A program made the position numbers and the translations under genes. From positions 22,133 to 86,132 of the forward strand of contig NMRB01000174.1 of NCBI GenBank assembly GCA_002633025.1: a stretch of DNA of 64,000 bases, in the 5' to 3' direction. Below, piece by piece: positions 12,136-23,260 of this stretch. This DNA comes from Notospermus geniculatus (lineage: Eukaryota; Nemertea; Pilidiophora; Heteronemertea; Lineidae). The notes beneath the pieces are model-generated. The model saw only the letters and a program-made list of their open reading frames with translations. It did not search any database and was not told where the DNA came from. Every line of letters begins with the position of its first letter. The first letter of the stretch is position 1.

Positions 12136-14715
12136 ATCAAGGATACTTCTCTGACAAATGCTATCTATATGACGAGGCAGGGGCTAAATCTAACATCAAA
12201 GCAACAGATAATTAGTTTTATAATAAACCAAAAGATGTCACCCACAGCATTTTTGAAATATAAATGACATTTAAATGTCTGAAAACTGACAGTGTCGGGC
12301 GAAACCGGACAAGATTTGAAAGGTTTCACAGGGAGTACACACGACATTTATAACCAAGATCAAAGCTATGGATTTCAACGCAAATCAAAATCTCCCACTT
12401 TTGCCAGATTTTATTTTTTCAAACAAACCTTTGTAAAATATTCTCAGATGAATCAGACAGGTAGGCGTTCGAACGGATAACGATTGGCTAATCATGCCAA
12501 CCTTTACATTTTATCCACCGGTAGAATTGCAAGGGTATCACCCGGCATTAACAGCAAGCGACCCTGGTAACGTTCAGGAGATACAGACTCGGCAACTCAA
12601 TACGGAACCTGGAGAAAAATCCATCAACAAACTTCGTATCCGACGGCGAGCATCAGTGTAATGGCCACTTTGGAAATCTTCAGGGAGGAAGGACGGCTCT
12701 GATGGCACGCTCAGTTGGGTCGGCGAGAAAAAATGACCGGGTTTTTGCCACAGGGGGCGAACCAGAAGAGGTCTGCTGACAGATGATTGGTCAGTTGGTG
12801 AGGCGACTAAGATTCACCCACGGGCCTCTAAGGTCATTTTATTTGTGACAAGAACTTGGGAAATATCAAGTGGCGCAAGAGTTGTGCCCTGGTTGTCGTG
12901 GAAGTGTATTTGTCTGGTTCACGAATCCAGGCTAGGGGGGAATGGGGGGGGGGCAGTGGTCTGAGACAGCTGAGCAGATCGCTAGACAGGAATGAGGACA
13001 CCAAAACAGACCTCGACCGTGATCGCCATCAAGCTGCCAAGTTTGCCAACTACAACTATCGCTAGCCTCATCAACAACAGATCTTCACAACCCACCACAT
13101 CAAAATGTCCTAAATCATTCCATTTCACACCCAATACACCTTATTATATCACTAATACCACACTCTTTGCTGCTATTACCGACAGAAATCACGCTGCAGT
13201 CCGATGAGATCCTTGATTGCTCGTTAGGTGAAGGAATCTTTGATAATTAGGCAGGGAATTAATGAACCATACGGGATGTTGTCCTGATTGCAACGATGCC
13301 ATATTTGGCACTGCCATCTCGGTTCATGTTTTTATTGTGATCGCATTGTTAGGACTTCGCGGCCGCAGTTTTTGTTTATTTCTTTTGAACCATCAAATTT
13401 CTTCGCAAAGACGTCAACTTGGTTGACTGAGTAGCCAATCAAATTGTTGCTCCTATCCAGTGATCGTCAGGAGCATTTGTGGCATTAGTTTTTAAGCTTT
13501 TCAGCAAATTCAGATCCGAATGCCCCCATACAACGACATTGGATCATTCCACATAATATACGAGCCCATCCATCGTGATATCCAGGGGGTGATGGATGGT
13601 GGGCACATCCCTGATGATCCTCGTTGATGAACCCCGATCGTGACTTCCGCACACAGGAAGTGATTTGTCATACAGAACGACGGCAGGAGATACAGCGTCG
13701 TTGGAAACGTTTGTGGGATTATAGCGATGTCTTAACCCTATCGTTGCAAACAAAGCCAGGCGAAACGAGACATCCGTACAAGTTTCATCCAATTTCTCCA
13801 CGTCATTTCAAGAAGGCACAGCCACAGAACGGCATCTTCTCTTGAATCACAACGAAAAAGACAGCAATTTTTTTGAAAACTAAATCAATATGGTATTTTG
13901 CAATGTGATGCAGGGGGAAACCAGAGCCAGCTGAGACATAGGGTAAAGAAAGTGTCCTTCCTGATCACTCTATCACACAGATAGGATTTGAACCCAACCC
14001 AAGATGTGACGAGTGTTGATGTTTTCACTCCACCAATCTGACTGCTCACCTGATTTCTTCGCTGTTTTCATTTCAACGCTGCGTTCAGACACCGAGGGTT
14101 AACGACCCACCTGTTCCAAGGTAAGCATGATTGAATAACGCACTGATGAGAACCAAATCCTGCCAACTTACGCCCAAAACTCATCAAACAATATCAACGC
14201 CTGACTCATATTTCCGCCATTTTTTTAATCGAATGCTGTCGACGAAGGTTCGTTACTTTCATACCTGACACGACGGCGCATGACCTGTCTTTCGTCGTGC
14301 ATCATTACGCCGAGTAAAGCGTATCACGGTTTTGATCATTTTTCCTATCGTACTTTACAATTTTTTCTATAAGACGGAAATGGTGTCGTCGATAAGGTTA
14401 TTAATCAAGAGATGGATTATGAAGCCTCGGGGAGATTCCTGTGTCATATCGCGAGACGGCGTTACGCCCGTCAAAGGAAGTGATCATATCCCACAATCCT
14501 ATCACCTGTAACCAACCTGGGGCCCAGGGATGAAAATTAAACATAAATGACACGCCAAGATCTGCTTTGATTTCACCAGGATCAAAGCTTTGAAGGCTTA
14601 AACGCGTCAGCAGCGTCGAAAAAAACTTTCCCTCAAATATCATCCTGAAATTTATTAGATAATTCAAAGGATGACATTTGGAGTTTTTAACCAACTACAA
14701 AAGATCACATAAATA
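12136..14715. other. Unassigned sequence
   Basis: Open frames here (12856-13207, 13544-13845, 14401-14694) show no known family. G runs of 6 and 10 at 12934-12953 could form a quadruplex. Probably DDR intron. Confidence 0.35.
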
Positions 14716-14837
14716 CAGGGTTGGAGCTACCATTACTTTTTTTAGCCAAAGTAAAGAAAATCCCTATTGTTCACATTACTGAACAATAGGCTTTTCTTTA
14801 CTTTGGCTAAAAGAAGACAATGGTAGCTCCAACACTG
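14716..14837. mobile_element. hAT-like foldback MITE, 122 bp
   Basis: The ends are CAGGGTTGGAGCTACC and GGTAGCTCCAACACTG. The arms pair almost throughout (54 + 54 bases, about 90% identical) around a 6-base loop at 14774-14779. CAGxG termini are typical of hAT elements. AAATA is present on both outer sides (14711-14715, 14838-14842) and could be a 5-bp target duplication. Confidence 0.8.
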
Positions 14838-14870
14838 AAATAGATTCTGGAGGTAAAAAGTGGGGAGTGT

Positions 14871-14985
14871 GGTGGGGTAGTGGTAAGAGTGACACACTCT
14901 TATCTGAGAGGCTACAGGTTCAATTCTCAGTTGTGTTGCCATTATGAACCCTCTTGATTTGAAAGGATCAAGTGATGCGCTGAAT
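14871..14985 (+). mobile_element. tRNA-derived SINE-C copy
   Basis: It has an A-box-like GGTGGGGTAGTGGTAAGAG and B box GGTTCAATTCTC, and ends AAAGGATCAAGTGATGC. The same 3' segment is found reverse-complemented at 24118. Confidence 0.6.
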
Positions 14986-15050
14986 GACCTGCTAATTCAA
15001 TTCCCTAGAAAAGTTTCTTGGGTGACTACCGGTAGGTAATAAGTGTATGT

Positions 15051-15210
15051 CAGGGGCAGATCCAGGATTTCGGAAAAGAGGGGGCGCACTCTGCTAGAAA
15101 CATTGAAATCTGTGGTGAATTTCAATGATTTGCTCCAAATTTCAGAATTTCACAGTCAATTTTACAGATTTGTTGGCCGAAAAGAGGGACACACGTCGAG
15201 TGCACCCCCA
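15051..15210. mobile_element. hAT-like MITE M3, right end lost
   Basis: It begins CAGGGGCAGATCCAGGATTT and contains AATTTCACAGTCAATTTTAC. The canonical right terminus seen in the copies at 35112, 42286 and 60126 is missing. Confidence 0.8.
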
Positions 15211-16672
15211 GTGATTTGCTGGCTTGAAGCACGGGAGAACAGAGCTGGCAACTCAAAGGGCTTAAATTCACCCCCCTCCCCCTCAAATTTGCGGCTAAGT
15301 TCCCTCATGAAAATCAGCACCCTCCTCAAAGGGTTAAACGTAAAAGAACGTTGGTTGGTTTTCTACCTTCATCAGGTTAATGGCACCCGACGGTGATCGC
15401 GTTTTTGCCATAAGTCGGTGACACATCATACCTGGCTCGTCCACAAACGATCGACAAGCAGATTAGAACATTTGAAGTGTTTTTAAATTCATCGAATAAA
15501 ATTCTTAGTCACTTTGAGATCTTGTGTCGTTTGAGTGCAGAAAAACTGCGCACTGGGAATATATTACGATGATACAGCAGACATTTTGAGGCCATTTTTT
15601 CATTGGATGCTCAATTTTCAAAGTGCCGCACATATCATTGTCAGATGATGCTAAAAATACTTTAATAACAAGACAGCAGAGATTGGCCGCCATTTCATTA
15701 CAAGCATCGCCCTTGTTTTTTTCAGACATTTTTAAAAACATCGCAGCCAAGAAATGGTGGCCCTGAGTAGATTTTTAAATTTGCATAAAGTAGATTGGAA
15801 AGAGTTCTTAAATGTCAGATTACAAAACTCGACAAAGACATAAAAGGCAGACCACTTATGATTAATGAAATTGACATCTAAGAAACCTTTTAAAGTATTC
15901 AAGAGTCCATTTTTATGTCTGAGATTACACAAATAGACATTTAATGAGATAAGAGTTTAAGAACCGACGTCAAAAGCCCTCAAGATATTTCAGGACACAA
16001 GAGAAGGAAGTGTGATTCATCTTCAACTCTTTTTATCCAAGATTTCAATTGTCTAAACTTTGAGTGCAAATCTCTTGACAGAATATCAAGGTTGAGTTGG
16101 AAGCTTTTGTTTGTGATCTGGTTCCAGACAGCGTCATCAGTTTAACTCAACTAGAGCAACAACAAAGCAGGATTTGAAGCCGGACGTCTGCTAATTTCTT
16201 ACTTAAATCCATCAGGCCAAGAAGGTGCTGCCCCCTATTTTCCAGCTTGTCATGCAATGATGCACTGAGGAAGGACATGCTGTGTGTACACACAACGTGA
16301 CGTTCATATTCGACAGTAGCTGACTGGCACTTGGTGTCTGTGAGTTGACCTGCATGATCAACTTCACTGCCGACCCGTCATACATTCAGTAATCCCGCAT
16401 TCTACCCACCCAAACAATAATAAGCTTATCTCCTGTTGTCTTCTGGGAGATTTATTGGTAGGATGTCGCTGTGTCGGCGCACGGACAACGGCAGGAAGCA
16501 ACAGCCAATCATTGATGGCCAACGCTGACGGTCGGCGACGCACTCCGACTACTAAACAGTACGGTTCATTATAGCGTGTTGCTTATGATGACATATCACC
16601 GGCAAGCCATGTCCGTTAGAGGGTGGAGGAAAGTATGGTCACTATGGAATACCAGACGGCAGCAGGTGAACT
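15211..16672. other. Unassigned sequence
   Basis: Two minus-strand frames (15505-15750, 15732-15932) may be remnants of a transposable element, but I cannot place them in a family. Otherwise nothing recognised. Confidence 0.3.
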
Positions 16673-17164
16673 GTGGTTTAACCCTCAGTGATCTAAATGG
16701 AAATCATCTGAGGTTTCAACCTCAGGGATCCAATAGGAAATCATTTGAGTTTTTACCCCTCAGTGATCAAATAGGAACTCATCTGAGGTTTGAAACCTCA
16801 GTGATCCAATAGGAAATCTTCGGAGGTTTAACCCTCAGTGATCTAAATGGAAATCATCTGAGGTTGAACCCTCAGTGATCCAATAGGAAATCATTTGAGT
16901 TTTTACCCCTCAGTGATCAAATAGGAACTCATCTGAGGTTTGAAACCTCAGTGATCCAATAGGAAATCTTCTGAGGTTTAACCCTCAGTGATCTAAATGG
17001 AAATCATCTGAGGTTGAACCCTCAGCGATCCAATAGGAAATCATTTGAGTTTTTACCCCTCAGTGATCAAATAGGAACTCATCTGAGGTTTGAAACCTCA
17101 GTGATCCAATAGGAATGTGTCTGAGGCTTAACCCTCAGTGATCCAATAGGAAAGTGTCTGAGCA
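16673..17164. repeat. Higher-order minisatellite: ~37-bp units in 150-bp blocks
   Basis: Basic units share CCTCAGTGATC, an AATAGGAA-like segment and TCTGAGGTTT. Four diverged units form a 150-bp higher-order block that restarts with ACCCTCAGTGATCTAAATGG at exactly 16681, 16831 and 16981. Blocks resemble each other more than neighbouring units do, so the four-unit block was the later amplification unit. CCTCAG and CTGAGG make each unit partly self-complementary. Confidence 0.9.
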
Positions 17165-17499
17165 CTGAATACAGACCAACAAGACACTGCATTAGAAAAC
17201 CATAACATTTTTTTCCTTTTACGAACAATATCACAACAAGCCCTTAGGTCCCTTTTGTTGGATTTGACTTGCTGAGACCCTAAGGGCCCATGTAAATCAA
17301 CGGAAATGGACATATCCCTCCCATTAATCATATGTACCACCCTCGACACAACATGTAAGCAAGCTGAAGCCCCTAAGGGGACCAAGTGACGACATTAGTC
17401 TGATTGAAGCTTTTAACGATATCCTATACCAAGATTTCCCGCTCAGCAGGGCCAAGAAAGTACCAAATGTTACAGGCATGTTGCTGCGGAAATATCTTA
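17165..17499. other. Unassigned sequence
   Basis: Nothing recognised in this 335-bp stretch. Confidence 0.4.
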
Positions 17500-18220
17500 C
17501 AGTATCACCAAAAATTATTTGGACACTTCGAAAAAAGTGAATAACTCCAAAGAAAAGAGGAATAACGAGGCAATCTTTGGGGAAGATTTACCCCTTCCAT
17601 CACCTCACAATGTGTAAAGATAAATTTCTGATTCCTAATGACTATAATGTAATATGGTGCAATAATAGCACTTTTGTCGCCCAAAAATTATTTGGACACT
17701 TCCAATTACGAATATTTATCGGTCAGATTACATGTCTAACTCATGTTTTGGTGATCGAAAATGAAATGGATCATATCCCAGTGACCAACAGATTATGGTA
17801 ACGTGGTTGAGTGTTCACCATGTTGTAATAAGGGTTGGGTCCCTGTCACAGTTCATACTTTACTCCGAAGGGCTAGAGTNCCCAACCCTTATTACAACAT
17901 GGTGAACACTCAACCACGTTACCATAATCTGTTGGTCACTGGGATATGATCCATTTCATTTTCGATCACCAAAACATGAGTTAGACATGTAATCTGACCG
18001 ATAAATATTCGTAATTGGAAGTGTCCAAATAATTTTTGGGCGACAAAAGTGCTATTATTGCACCATATTACATTATAGTCATTAGGAATCAGAAATTTAT
18101 CTTTACACATTGTGAGGTGATGGAAGGGGTAAATCTTCCCCAAAGATTGCTTCGTTATTCCTCTTTTCTTTGGAGTTATTCACTTTTTTCGAAGTGTCCA
18201 AATAATTTTTGGTGATACTG
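17500..18220. mobile_element. Long-TIR Tc1/mariner-like element around a gap
   Basis: Two ~340-bp arms are inverted copies; I find one mismatch (GAGGCAATC versus GAAGCAATC). The ends are CAGTATCACC and GGTGATACTG, followed inside by ATTATTTGGACACTTCG, in the style of Tc1/mariner termini. TA lies on both flanks (17498-17499, 18221-18222). The centre (17841-17879) is unique and ends in the N at 17880, so transposase sequence may be missing. Each arm has the same 74-codon frame with no known family; it is a shadow of the inverted repeat. Confidence 0.85.
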
Positions 18221-18227
18221 TATATGA

Positions 18228-18464
18228 ACAGACCATTCTCGAATTCACAGATCTGCGCACTTCCGCCGAAATCTCAACCAGAACCTCGATCTGAAACCCA
18301 GTGACGTGACGCGCATCCATGATTCAGCAATGGTCGAATCAAACGCAACGTCACTATCGTGGGGTTCTCTGCGTCACGTCATTCAGTTTCAGACCGAGGT
18401 TGTGGTTGAGATTTCGGGGAAGTGCGCAAATCTTTTCGTTTACATCAATTTGAGAACGGTCTGT
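18228..18464. mobile_element. Palindromic MITE M1, copy 2
   Basis: Ends ACAGACCATTCTC and GAGAACGGTCTGT. It carries the M1 cores CACTTCCGCCGAAATCTCAA and TTTCAGACCGAGG. It starts 7 bases after the long-TIR element, so the two are immediate neighbours. Confidence 0.88.
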
Positions 18465-18930
18465 ACGTCTAACTATTAGCTGAGGCATCCAGTTTTCTTT
18501 TTTGAATTATTTGAACAATGCAATATTAAAGAATGAAACAAAGAAAGAAAGTTTATCAACCATTACCGTCACAACAAACCATGTTTTGGAAGATAAAAGA
18601 TATTTTTTTCTGATCAATTAATAAATTCCGGTTCTTTTTTAATCGAAATGCGACAACTCATCAAAACATCAAATATTTATTGCACAAATACCGATACTGG
18701 CACGTGATTGGTTAATTATTGAGTGAACTATTGTTTAAATCTCGGCGGAGAGAATTTTAAGCAATTAGGATCAAAGATTGATCGGAAAAAACAATGAATT
18801 TCAATAAAATTAAGCGATGCAATTTTGTATTTTAATTTTTTTCAGATGTTGAATTTAGCAGCCTCGGGATGCTTCTACTTTTCATAACGTTGGATCAGCA
18901 GGTATTTGTGGAGATGAGACAAGGTCTTCT
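18465..18930. other. Unassigned AT-rich sequence
   Basis: AT-rich; no gene or repeat recognised. Confidence 0.4.
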
Positions 18931-19095
18931 GTATTTGTAGTTAGAGTGGTACAGTGCAAACATCACTGCCTTCACCACTAAGGTATTGGGTTCAATCCCC
19001 ATTCGGACCCGGTCTTCATGTGATAGAGAGGGCAACTCTCTCTGACTGCACAGGGTTTCTCCGGGCACTCCTGTTTCCTCCTGCAGTACATTCAT
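18931..19095 (+). mobile_element. tRNA-derived SINE-B copy
   Basis: tRNA-like head (AGAGTGGTACAGTGCAAAC, B box GGGTTCAATCCCC), then TGTGATAGAGAGGGCAACTC and a pyrimidine-rich TTTCCTCCTGCA tail. The same layout occurs at 46400-46605. Confidence 0.7.
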
Positions 19096-19204
19096 TCACA
19101 AAATACTATCAAAAGAGTTAACAATGGTGCTCAGTTGTAAACCCAATTCATATTTTTAACTCCCTCTTTAGGAACAACACTACGATAAGTAACATTCTTT
19201 TGAT

Positions 19205-19465
19205 TTGTATTTGATTTTCCATCAGGGCCGAAGCCATAGCATTATTGGCCCTCATAAGTATGGAAGAGGCCATCTCAAGCTACTCATGTTCCACACTTGG
19301 ATGGGGTCTACTTGCCGTCACAAAGGCACAAAGTACAAGGCACCACGGCTTACTGTCCCATGTGACGAGCCAGGGATGATTAACCCCATATGGCCTGGGC
19401 TGGATTCAAACGCAGGACCTGCTGCTTGTTAAGTGGACGTGATAACCACTAGGCTATCAGGGCTC
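19205..19465 (-). mobile_element. SINE-A, reverse orientation
   Basis: Near full length. The minus strand has the head GAGCCCTGATAGCCTAGTGG and ends with the CTTCGGCCCTGATGG 3' motif. The B box is mutated (GCGTTTGAATCC). Confidence 0.88.
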
Positions 19466-20490
19466 ATTTGGACGAGCTATCCCTCCAGGAAACTGAAGAG
19501 CCTTTCCTCCTCAAATACCTAATCATGTTAAGATTTAAATTGATTAAGACGGACAATAGAACAGCCAAGGATTTCTCGACGTGCGAGAAATGAGATTTTT
19601 GTTGTATAGATGTACGTGCCGAGTAAACCTTGTAAGTAATTATCCCGACCTCGTCGACAAGGAAACGATGTTAATTACTCCTCCCATGATCCTATTCAAC
19701 GGATCATTTCATTGGATCAAGTGACTTAATCACGATACTTAGATATCAGTGCCCCCTGGTGGTAGAAAATGAGAACGTGGTACGTTATTGTATAGAATGC
19801 CTCGAGGAATGATTCGACGGGCAGATATGGGAAGTCGCCGCATGCTGGGGAGCTGGCATCTTATAATCTAAGTCTCAATGCGGCACAGGGTTATTTTATA
19901 TGTAAATATCTCACGCTTTTTTCTGTTTGCTCCCTGCGGCAGGGATATGAGCGATAAATGGACAGAGCAGCTGCCGGTCTGCTGGCGAAAACTGTTCAAT
20001 GTACAAGTGCAAAACTGTCCTAACCAAGATGCAGCAAACTAAAATGCAAGTCTGTGAAGTGAATCCAACTCTGTCAAGTCATCTTACAAGATCTTCACAT
20101 TGGCTAACCTTTCTGATTCCACTCAACCTGACGTTCACAACGGTAATTATAAACTTAACGATCGATCTTGGCAACAACACAGAAATTCTTTGCCCCTAAT
20201 TACATCTTAAGACAATGCCGCGGGGCGTATTGGGTGTGTTTATCAGGTTCATGTTTTCCGATATGGCAGATTACGCGAATCATATTCAATTTTCATTACG
20301 ACGAGATCGATCCTGTTTCTCAATTCTTATGAACTCACGAACGCCGGGATTGAAATTTGTTTAAAGAAGACGAATATTAACCTTGAAACTTGTGAATTAA
20401 GAAGTAGACTCATGCAAATTGAATTTGAATGAAATTCTGCGATGTCTTTTGAAGATGTTTGTGTGCATAACATGGTTGAAATTAATTCTC
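19466..20490. other. Unassigned sequence
   Basis: No recognised gene, RNA or repeat. Confidence 0.4.
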
Positions 20491-20743
20491 ATAGACCGTT
20501 CTCAAATTGACGTAAATGACGAAGATTTGTGCACTTCCGCCGAAATCTCAACCACAACCACAACCTCAGTCTGAAACTGAATGACGTGACACAGACAACC
20601 CGACGACAGTGACGTCGAAGACATTGCGTCAGACTCGACCATTGCTGAATCATGGATGGCGTCACGTCAGCCGGTTTCAGATCGAGGTTCTGGTTGAGAT
20701 TTCAGCGGAAGTGCGCAGATCTGCGAATTTGAGAATGGTTTAT
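20491..20743. mobile_element. Palindromic MITE M1, copy 3
   Basis: Ends ATAGACCGTTCTCAAATTGA and TTTGAGAATGGTTTAT. It has a local duplication of ACCACA (AACCACAACCACAACCTC) that the other copies lack. Confidence 0.88.
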
Positions 20744-21007
20744 TCTTTCTGACATTCAGGTTCTCCACTTGGAGCATCCTCCAACCACAGGGTTTGTGTG
20801 CAAGTGTATGAAGAGGAACGAGACCAAAACCCTGCTGTGGGAGGATGACTTGGAGCAATGGGTGTGTGACAGAAAGTCAACGTTCCCATTACAGGTGTCA
20901 TTGCCTTCCTGACACCCAACACATATAATATCACAAACTACAAACAGCCCAAGATGCACCAGTCTGATCTGACATATCAGTAATATTCATTGACACTGGC
21001 NATGCAT

Positions 21008-21165
21008 TTGTGACCCGCTCCAGCAAAAGCAGGCACTTGTCGCAGGTGATCATCATTGGTCATCAGTTTACTCAGCTATTATCACTGCCGTCAACTACTA
21101 TTGTCAACTTGCAGAGATGTACATTTCAGCTATTGTGTTGTAAGGCGGTTAACCCTTTCCTCGGT
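21008..21165. repeat. Interspersed repeat family F
   Basis: Contains GTGACCCGCTCCAGCAAAAG, AGGTGATCATCATTGGTCAT and TGTAAGGCGGTTAACCCTTT. Related copies are at 51760-51999. It begins just after the gap mark at 21001 and lies in intron 4, downstream of exon 4 in gene direction. Confidence 0.75.
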
Positions 21166-21294
21166 AGCGGCACCCCTACTTTTGCTAGATCTGGTCACAT
21201 TGGAGAAACTGACAACCCCAAAGATGATTGAGAATCTACTCTTTATACAAGTGAAGTTGGTTTTTGGAAAACCCAAGAGAAATGTCAAACCTAC

Positions 21295-21384
21295 CTCCTG
21301 TCCTCGACGGTTTCTGAATCGTATAAAGTTGGCTCCCTCCTCTCTTTGGTACTCAAGTAAATATTGCTCAGTAAACTCTTGGCC
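21295..21384 (-). CDS. DDR: DDR exon 4: discoidin domain, third part (partial gene)
   Basis: A 90-base internal exon of the discoidin domain receptor, read on the minus strand. The acceptor is TTCTCTTCTTTCAG and the donor GAG/GTAGGT. It encodes 30 residues in phase 0 at both ends: GQEFTEQYLLEYQ, then REEGANFIRFRNRRGQE. The first residues continue the preceding exon to give GNGQGQEF, a signature I know from invertebrate DDR discoidin domains. Next the family has a beta strand with the pattern YxLEYxR and then ...YRNRxGQE. The following part (usually SGN.N and the closing cysteine of the domain) was searched for leftwards and not found, so the next intron probably exceeds 21 kb. A 20-bp minisatellite begins 23 bases upstream of this exon in gene direction. 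Confidence 0.9.
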
Positions 21385-21406
21385 CTGAAAGAAGAGAAGA
21401 TTGTAT

Positions 21407-21935
21407 CAGCAACATCTTTTATCTTACAGCAAAATTTTTACCTTACAGCAAAATGTTTTACCCTATGTCCAGATTTTCCCCTATGACCAAATCGTTCACC
21501 CTATGACCAAATCTTTTGCCCTACGACCAAATCCTTTACCCTATGGCCAAATCTTTCCCTGTGGCCAAATCTTTTACCCTATGACCAAATCTTTTACCCT
21601 TTGGCCAAATCTTTTACCCTATGGCCAAATCTTTTACCCTACGACCATATCTTTTACCCTATGACCAAATCTTTTAACTGTCAGCTGAATCTTCAACCTT
21701 ATGACTAAATCTATTACCTCACAGCCAAATCATTTGCCCTGCAGTTGAATCTTTTACCCTATGGCCAAATCTTTTACCCTATGGCCAAATCTTTCAACCT
21801 AGAGCCAAATATCGATCAAGAGCCCAATCTTTAACCTTTTGACCAAATTTTCACCATTTTCAGCCAATTCTTTAACCTTCAACCAACTATATTTCCTTAC
21901 GCTTACAGCCAAATCTTTTACCTTACAGCCAAAAC
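21407..21935. repeat. 20-bp minisatellite, about 26 copies, next to exon 4
   Basis: The central unit is TACCCTATGGCCAAATCTTT. Edge units read TACCTTACAGC(C)AAA, sharing TACCTTACAGC and the 20-bp period with the array at 831-1420. In the DDR transcript it lies in intron 3, ending about 23 bases before the exon 4 acceptor. Its transcript-strand units are purine-rich (AAGATTTGGCC) and give way to the polypyrimidine tract. The 87-codon plus-strand frame is an artefact. Confidence 0.92.
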
Positions 21936-22998
21936 ATCATTTTTTCCTCAAAATCTACAATCAATAGAGATAATGTTACCAAATGGAAAGTGTACTTTTT
22001 TGAGACAAAATATTGGGAATTCCAACACTGTGAACTCAACTGAACATCACCACAATCTCATGATTATTGATCCCAAGTAAAAGTGCCCAAGGAGAAACAT
22101 CAAAATTATTTCACAGAAAATAATCCAAACATTTCAGTCATTGATCATCTCGGTGTCAACATCAGCAGCAGCAACTTGCACATGTTTTCACTTTTGCTTT
22201 CGTTCAATATGAACATCGCCTACACCACCGTGGCTCCTGGACTTTTTTATGCTTCATCCAGCATCCCAGAACATGGTGTCAAACTGAACCACCACATCTC
22301 ACTCTATAGAGCCTTACCGGTGGTTACCCCCAAATCTTAAGAGTTCATTTGACTACCAAGTTCTGATTGGACCATCCCAGTTAAATTCTTCAAGCTTTAA
22401 GAGTTAATGAAAGCCTTCCCTACACAAATGCAGTCAAACTTCAACTTGAAACTCGCCGATCATATTCGCAACATTTCAAGGTCGTTCAAGTCGTCATCAA
22501 TTTCTTAGCAATCCCCTCCTCCTACTTCAAGAGAGCTCTCCAGTGAAGGAGGTTGTTTATTGCAGCCATGAACAGTAACCATGGTAACCAGATTACTCCC
22601 TAGAAACATATCGTGCATCTCGGTAAATACAGCGATGTGGCACACTCAATCGGGAAACTGATCAAACACGCAGCAGATGTCGTATAAGCCGGGTTCACAG
22701 GAGGGGTCAGCTGATCTCTTCTGATTGGCTGCTTGTAATGAGCACAAAGGACCGGGAAGCGTTTTCTTTCCCTTTTCTAATGAGTCTTTCAACAGTGAGT
22801 GCTAAATTAAAAGGGAGGTACAGAGTAAGGAAGGGAGCTTCCGTCCCTTATTGAACCCTTCATCGGAAAGGATGCAAGATGCATCCGTGGTTCATCGGGA
22901 TGAACTTACAACATGGTACTGCAACTCAGGGGAAGTGGGGGGGGGGCCTTCATCCGTCCATTAACAACTGGGGCTCACTCTAAGTAGAGGTATTCAAG
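21936..22998. other. Intron 3 sequence, unassigned
   Basis: DDR intron. The 85-codon plus-strand frame at 22083-22340 has no known family. A G run lies at 22936-22945. Confidence 0.4.
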
Positions 22999-23260
22999 GA
23001 GCCCTGATAGCCAAGTGGTTTTCACGTCCCCTAGCAAGTTGCAGGTCCCAGATTTGAATCCAGCCTGGGCCATATGGGATTAATCATCCCCATCGCAGGG
23101 ACAGTAAGCCGTGGTGCCTTGTACCTTGTACCTTTGTGAGGGCAAGCAAAATACCCCATCCAAGTGAGGAACATGAGTAGCTTGAGATGGCCTCTACCAT
23201 CTATACCAGCCCTAACAATACTTTGGCTTCGGCCCTGATGGGAAAATCCAATACAAAATA
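22999..23260 (+). mobile_element. SINE-A copy in DDR intron 3
   Basis: Head GAGCCCTGATAGCCAAGTGG; B box decayed (AGATTTGAATCC). The body and the 3' motif GGCCCTGATGGGAAAATCC are present. It lies antisense to DDR. Confidence 0.88.

Noticed and set aside
15505-15932. Minus-strand frames as transposon proteins
   Set aside because: They vaguely suggested an element-encoded protein, but no motif could be named, so no claim is made.
17577-18143. Identical 74-codon proteins on opposite strands
   Set aside because: They are the two arms of one inverted repeat, not two genes; no transposase motif.
1-21294. The next DDR exon (SGN.N to the closing cysteine)
   Set aside because: I looked on the plus strand for complements of the expected VCMRVE-type and SGNTNTY-type codons with splice sites and found none; the exon is probably outside the window.
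22083-22340. 85-codon plus-strand frame in DDR intron 3
   Set aside because: No known domain, no splice support, and ordinary length for chance in intron sequence.
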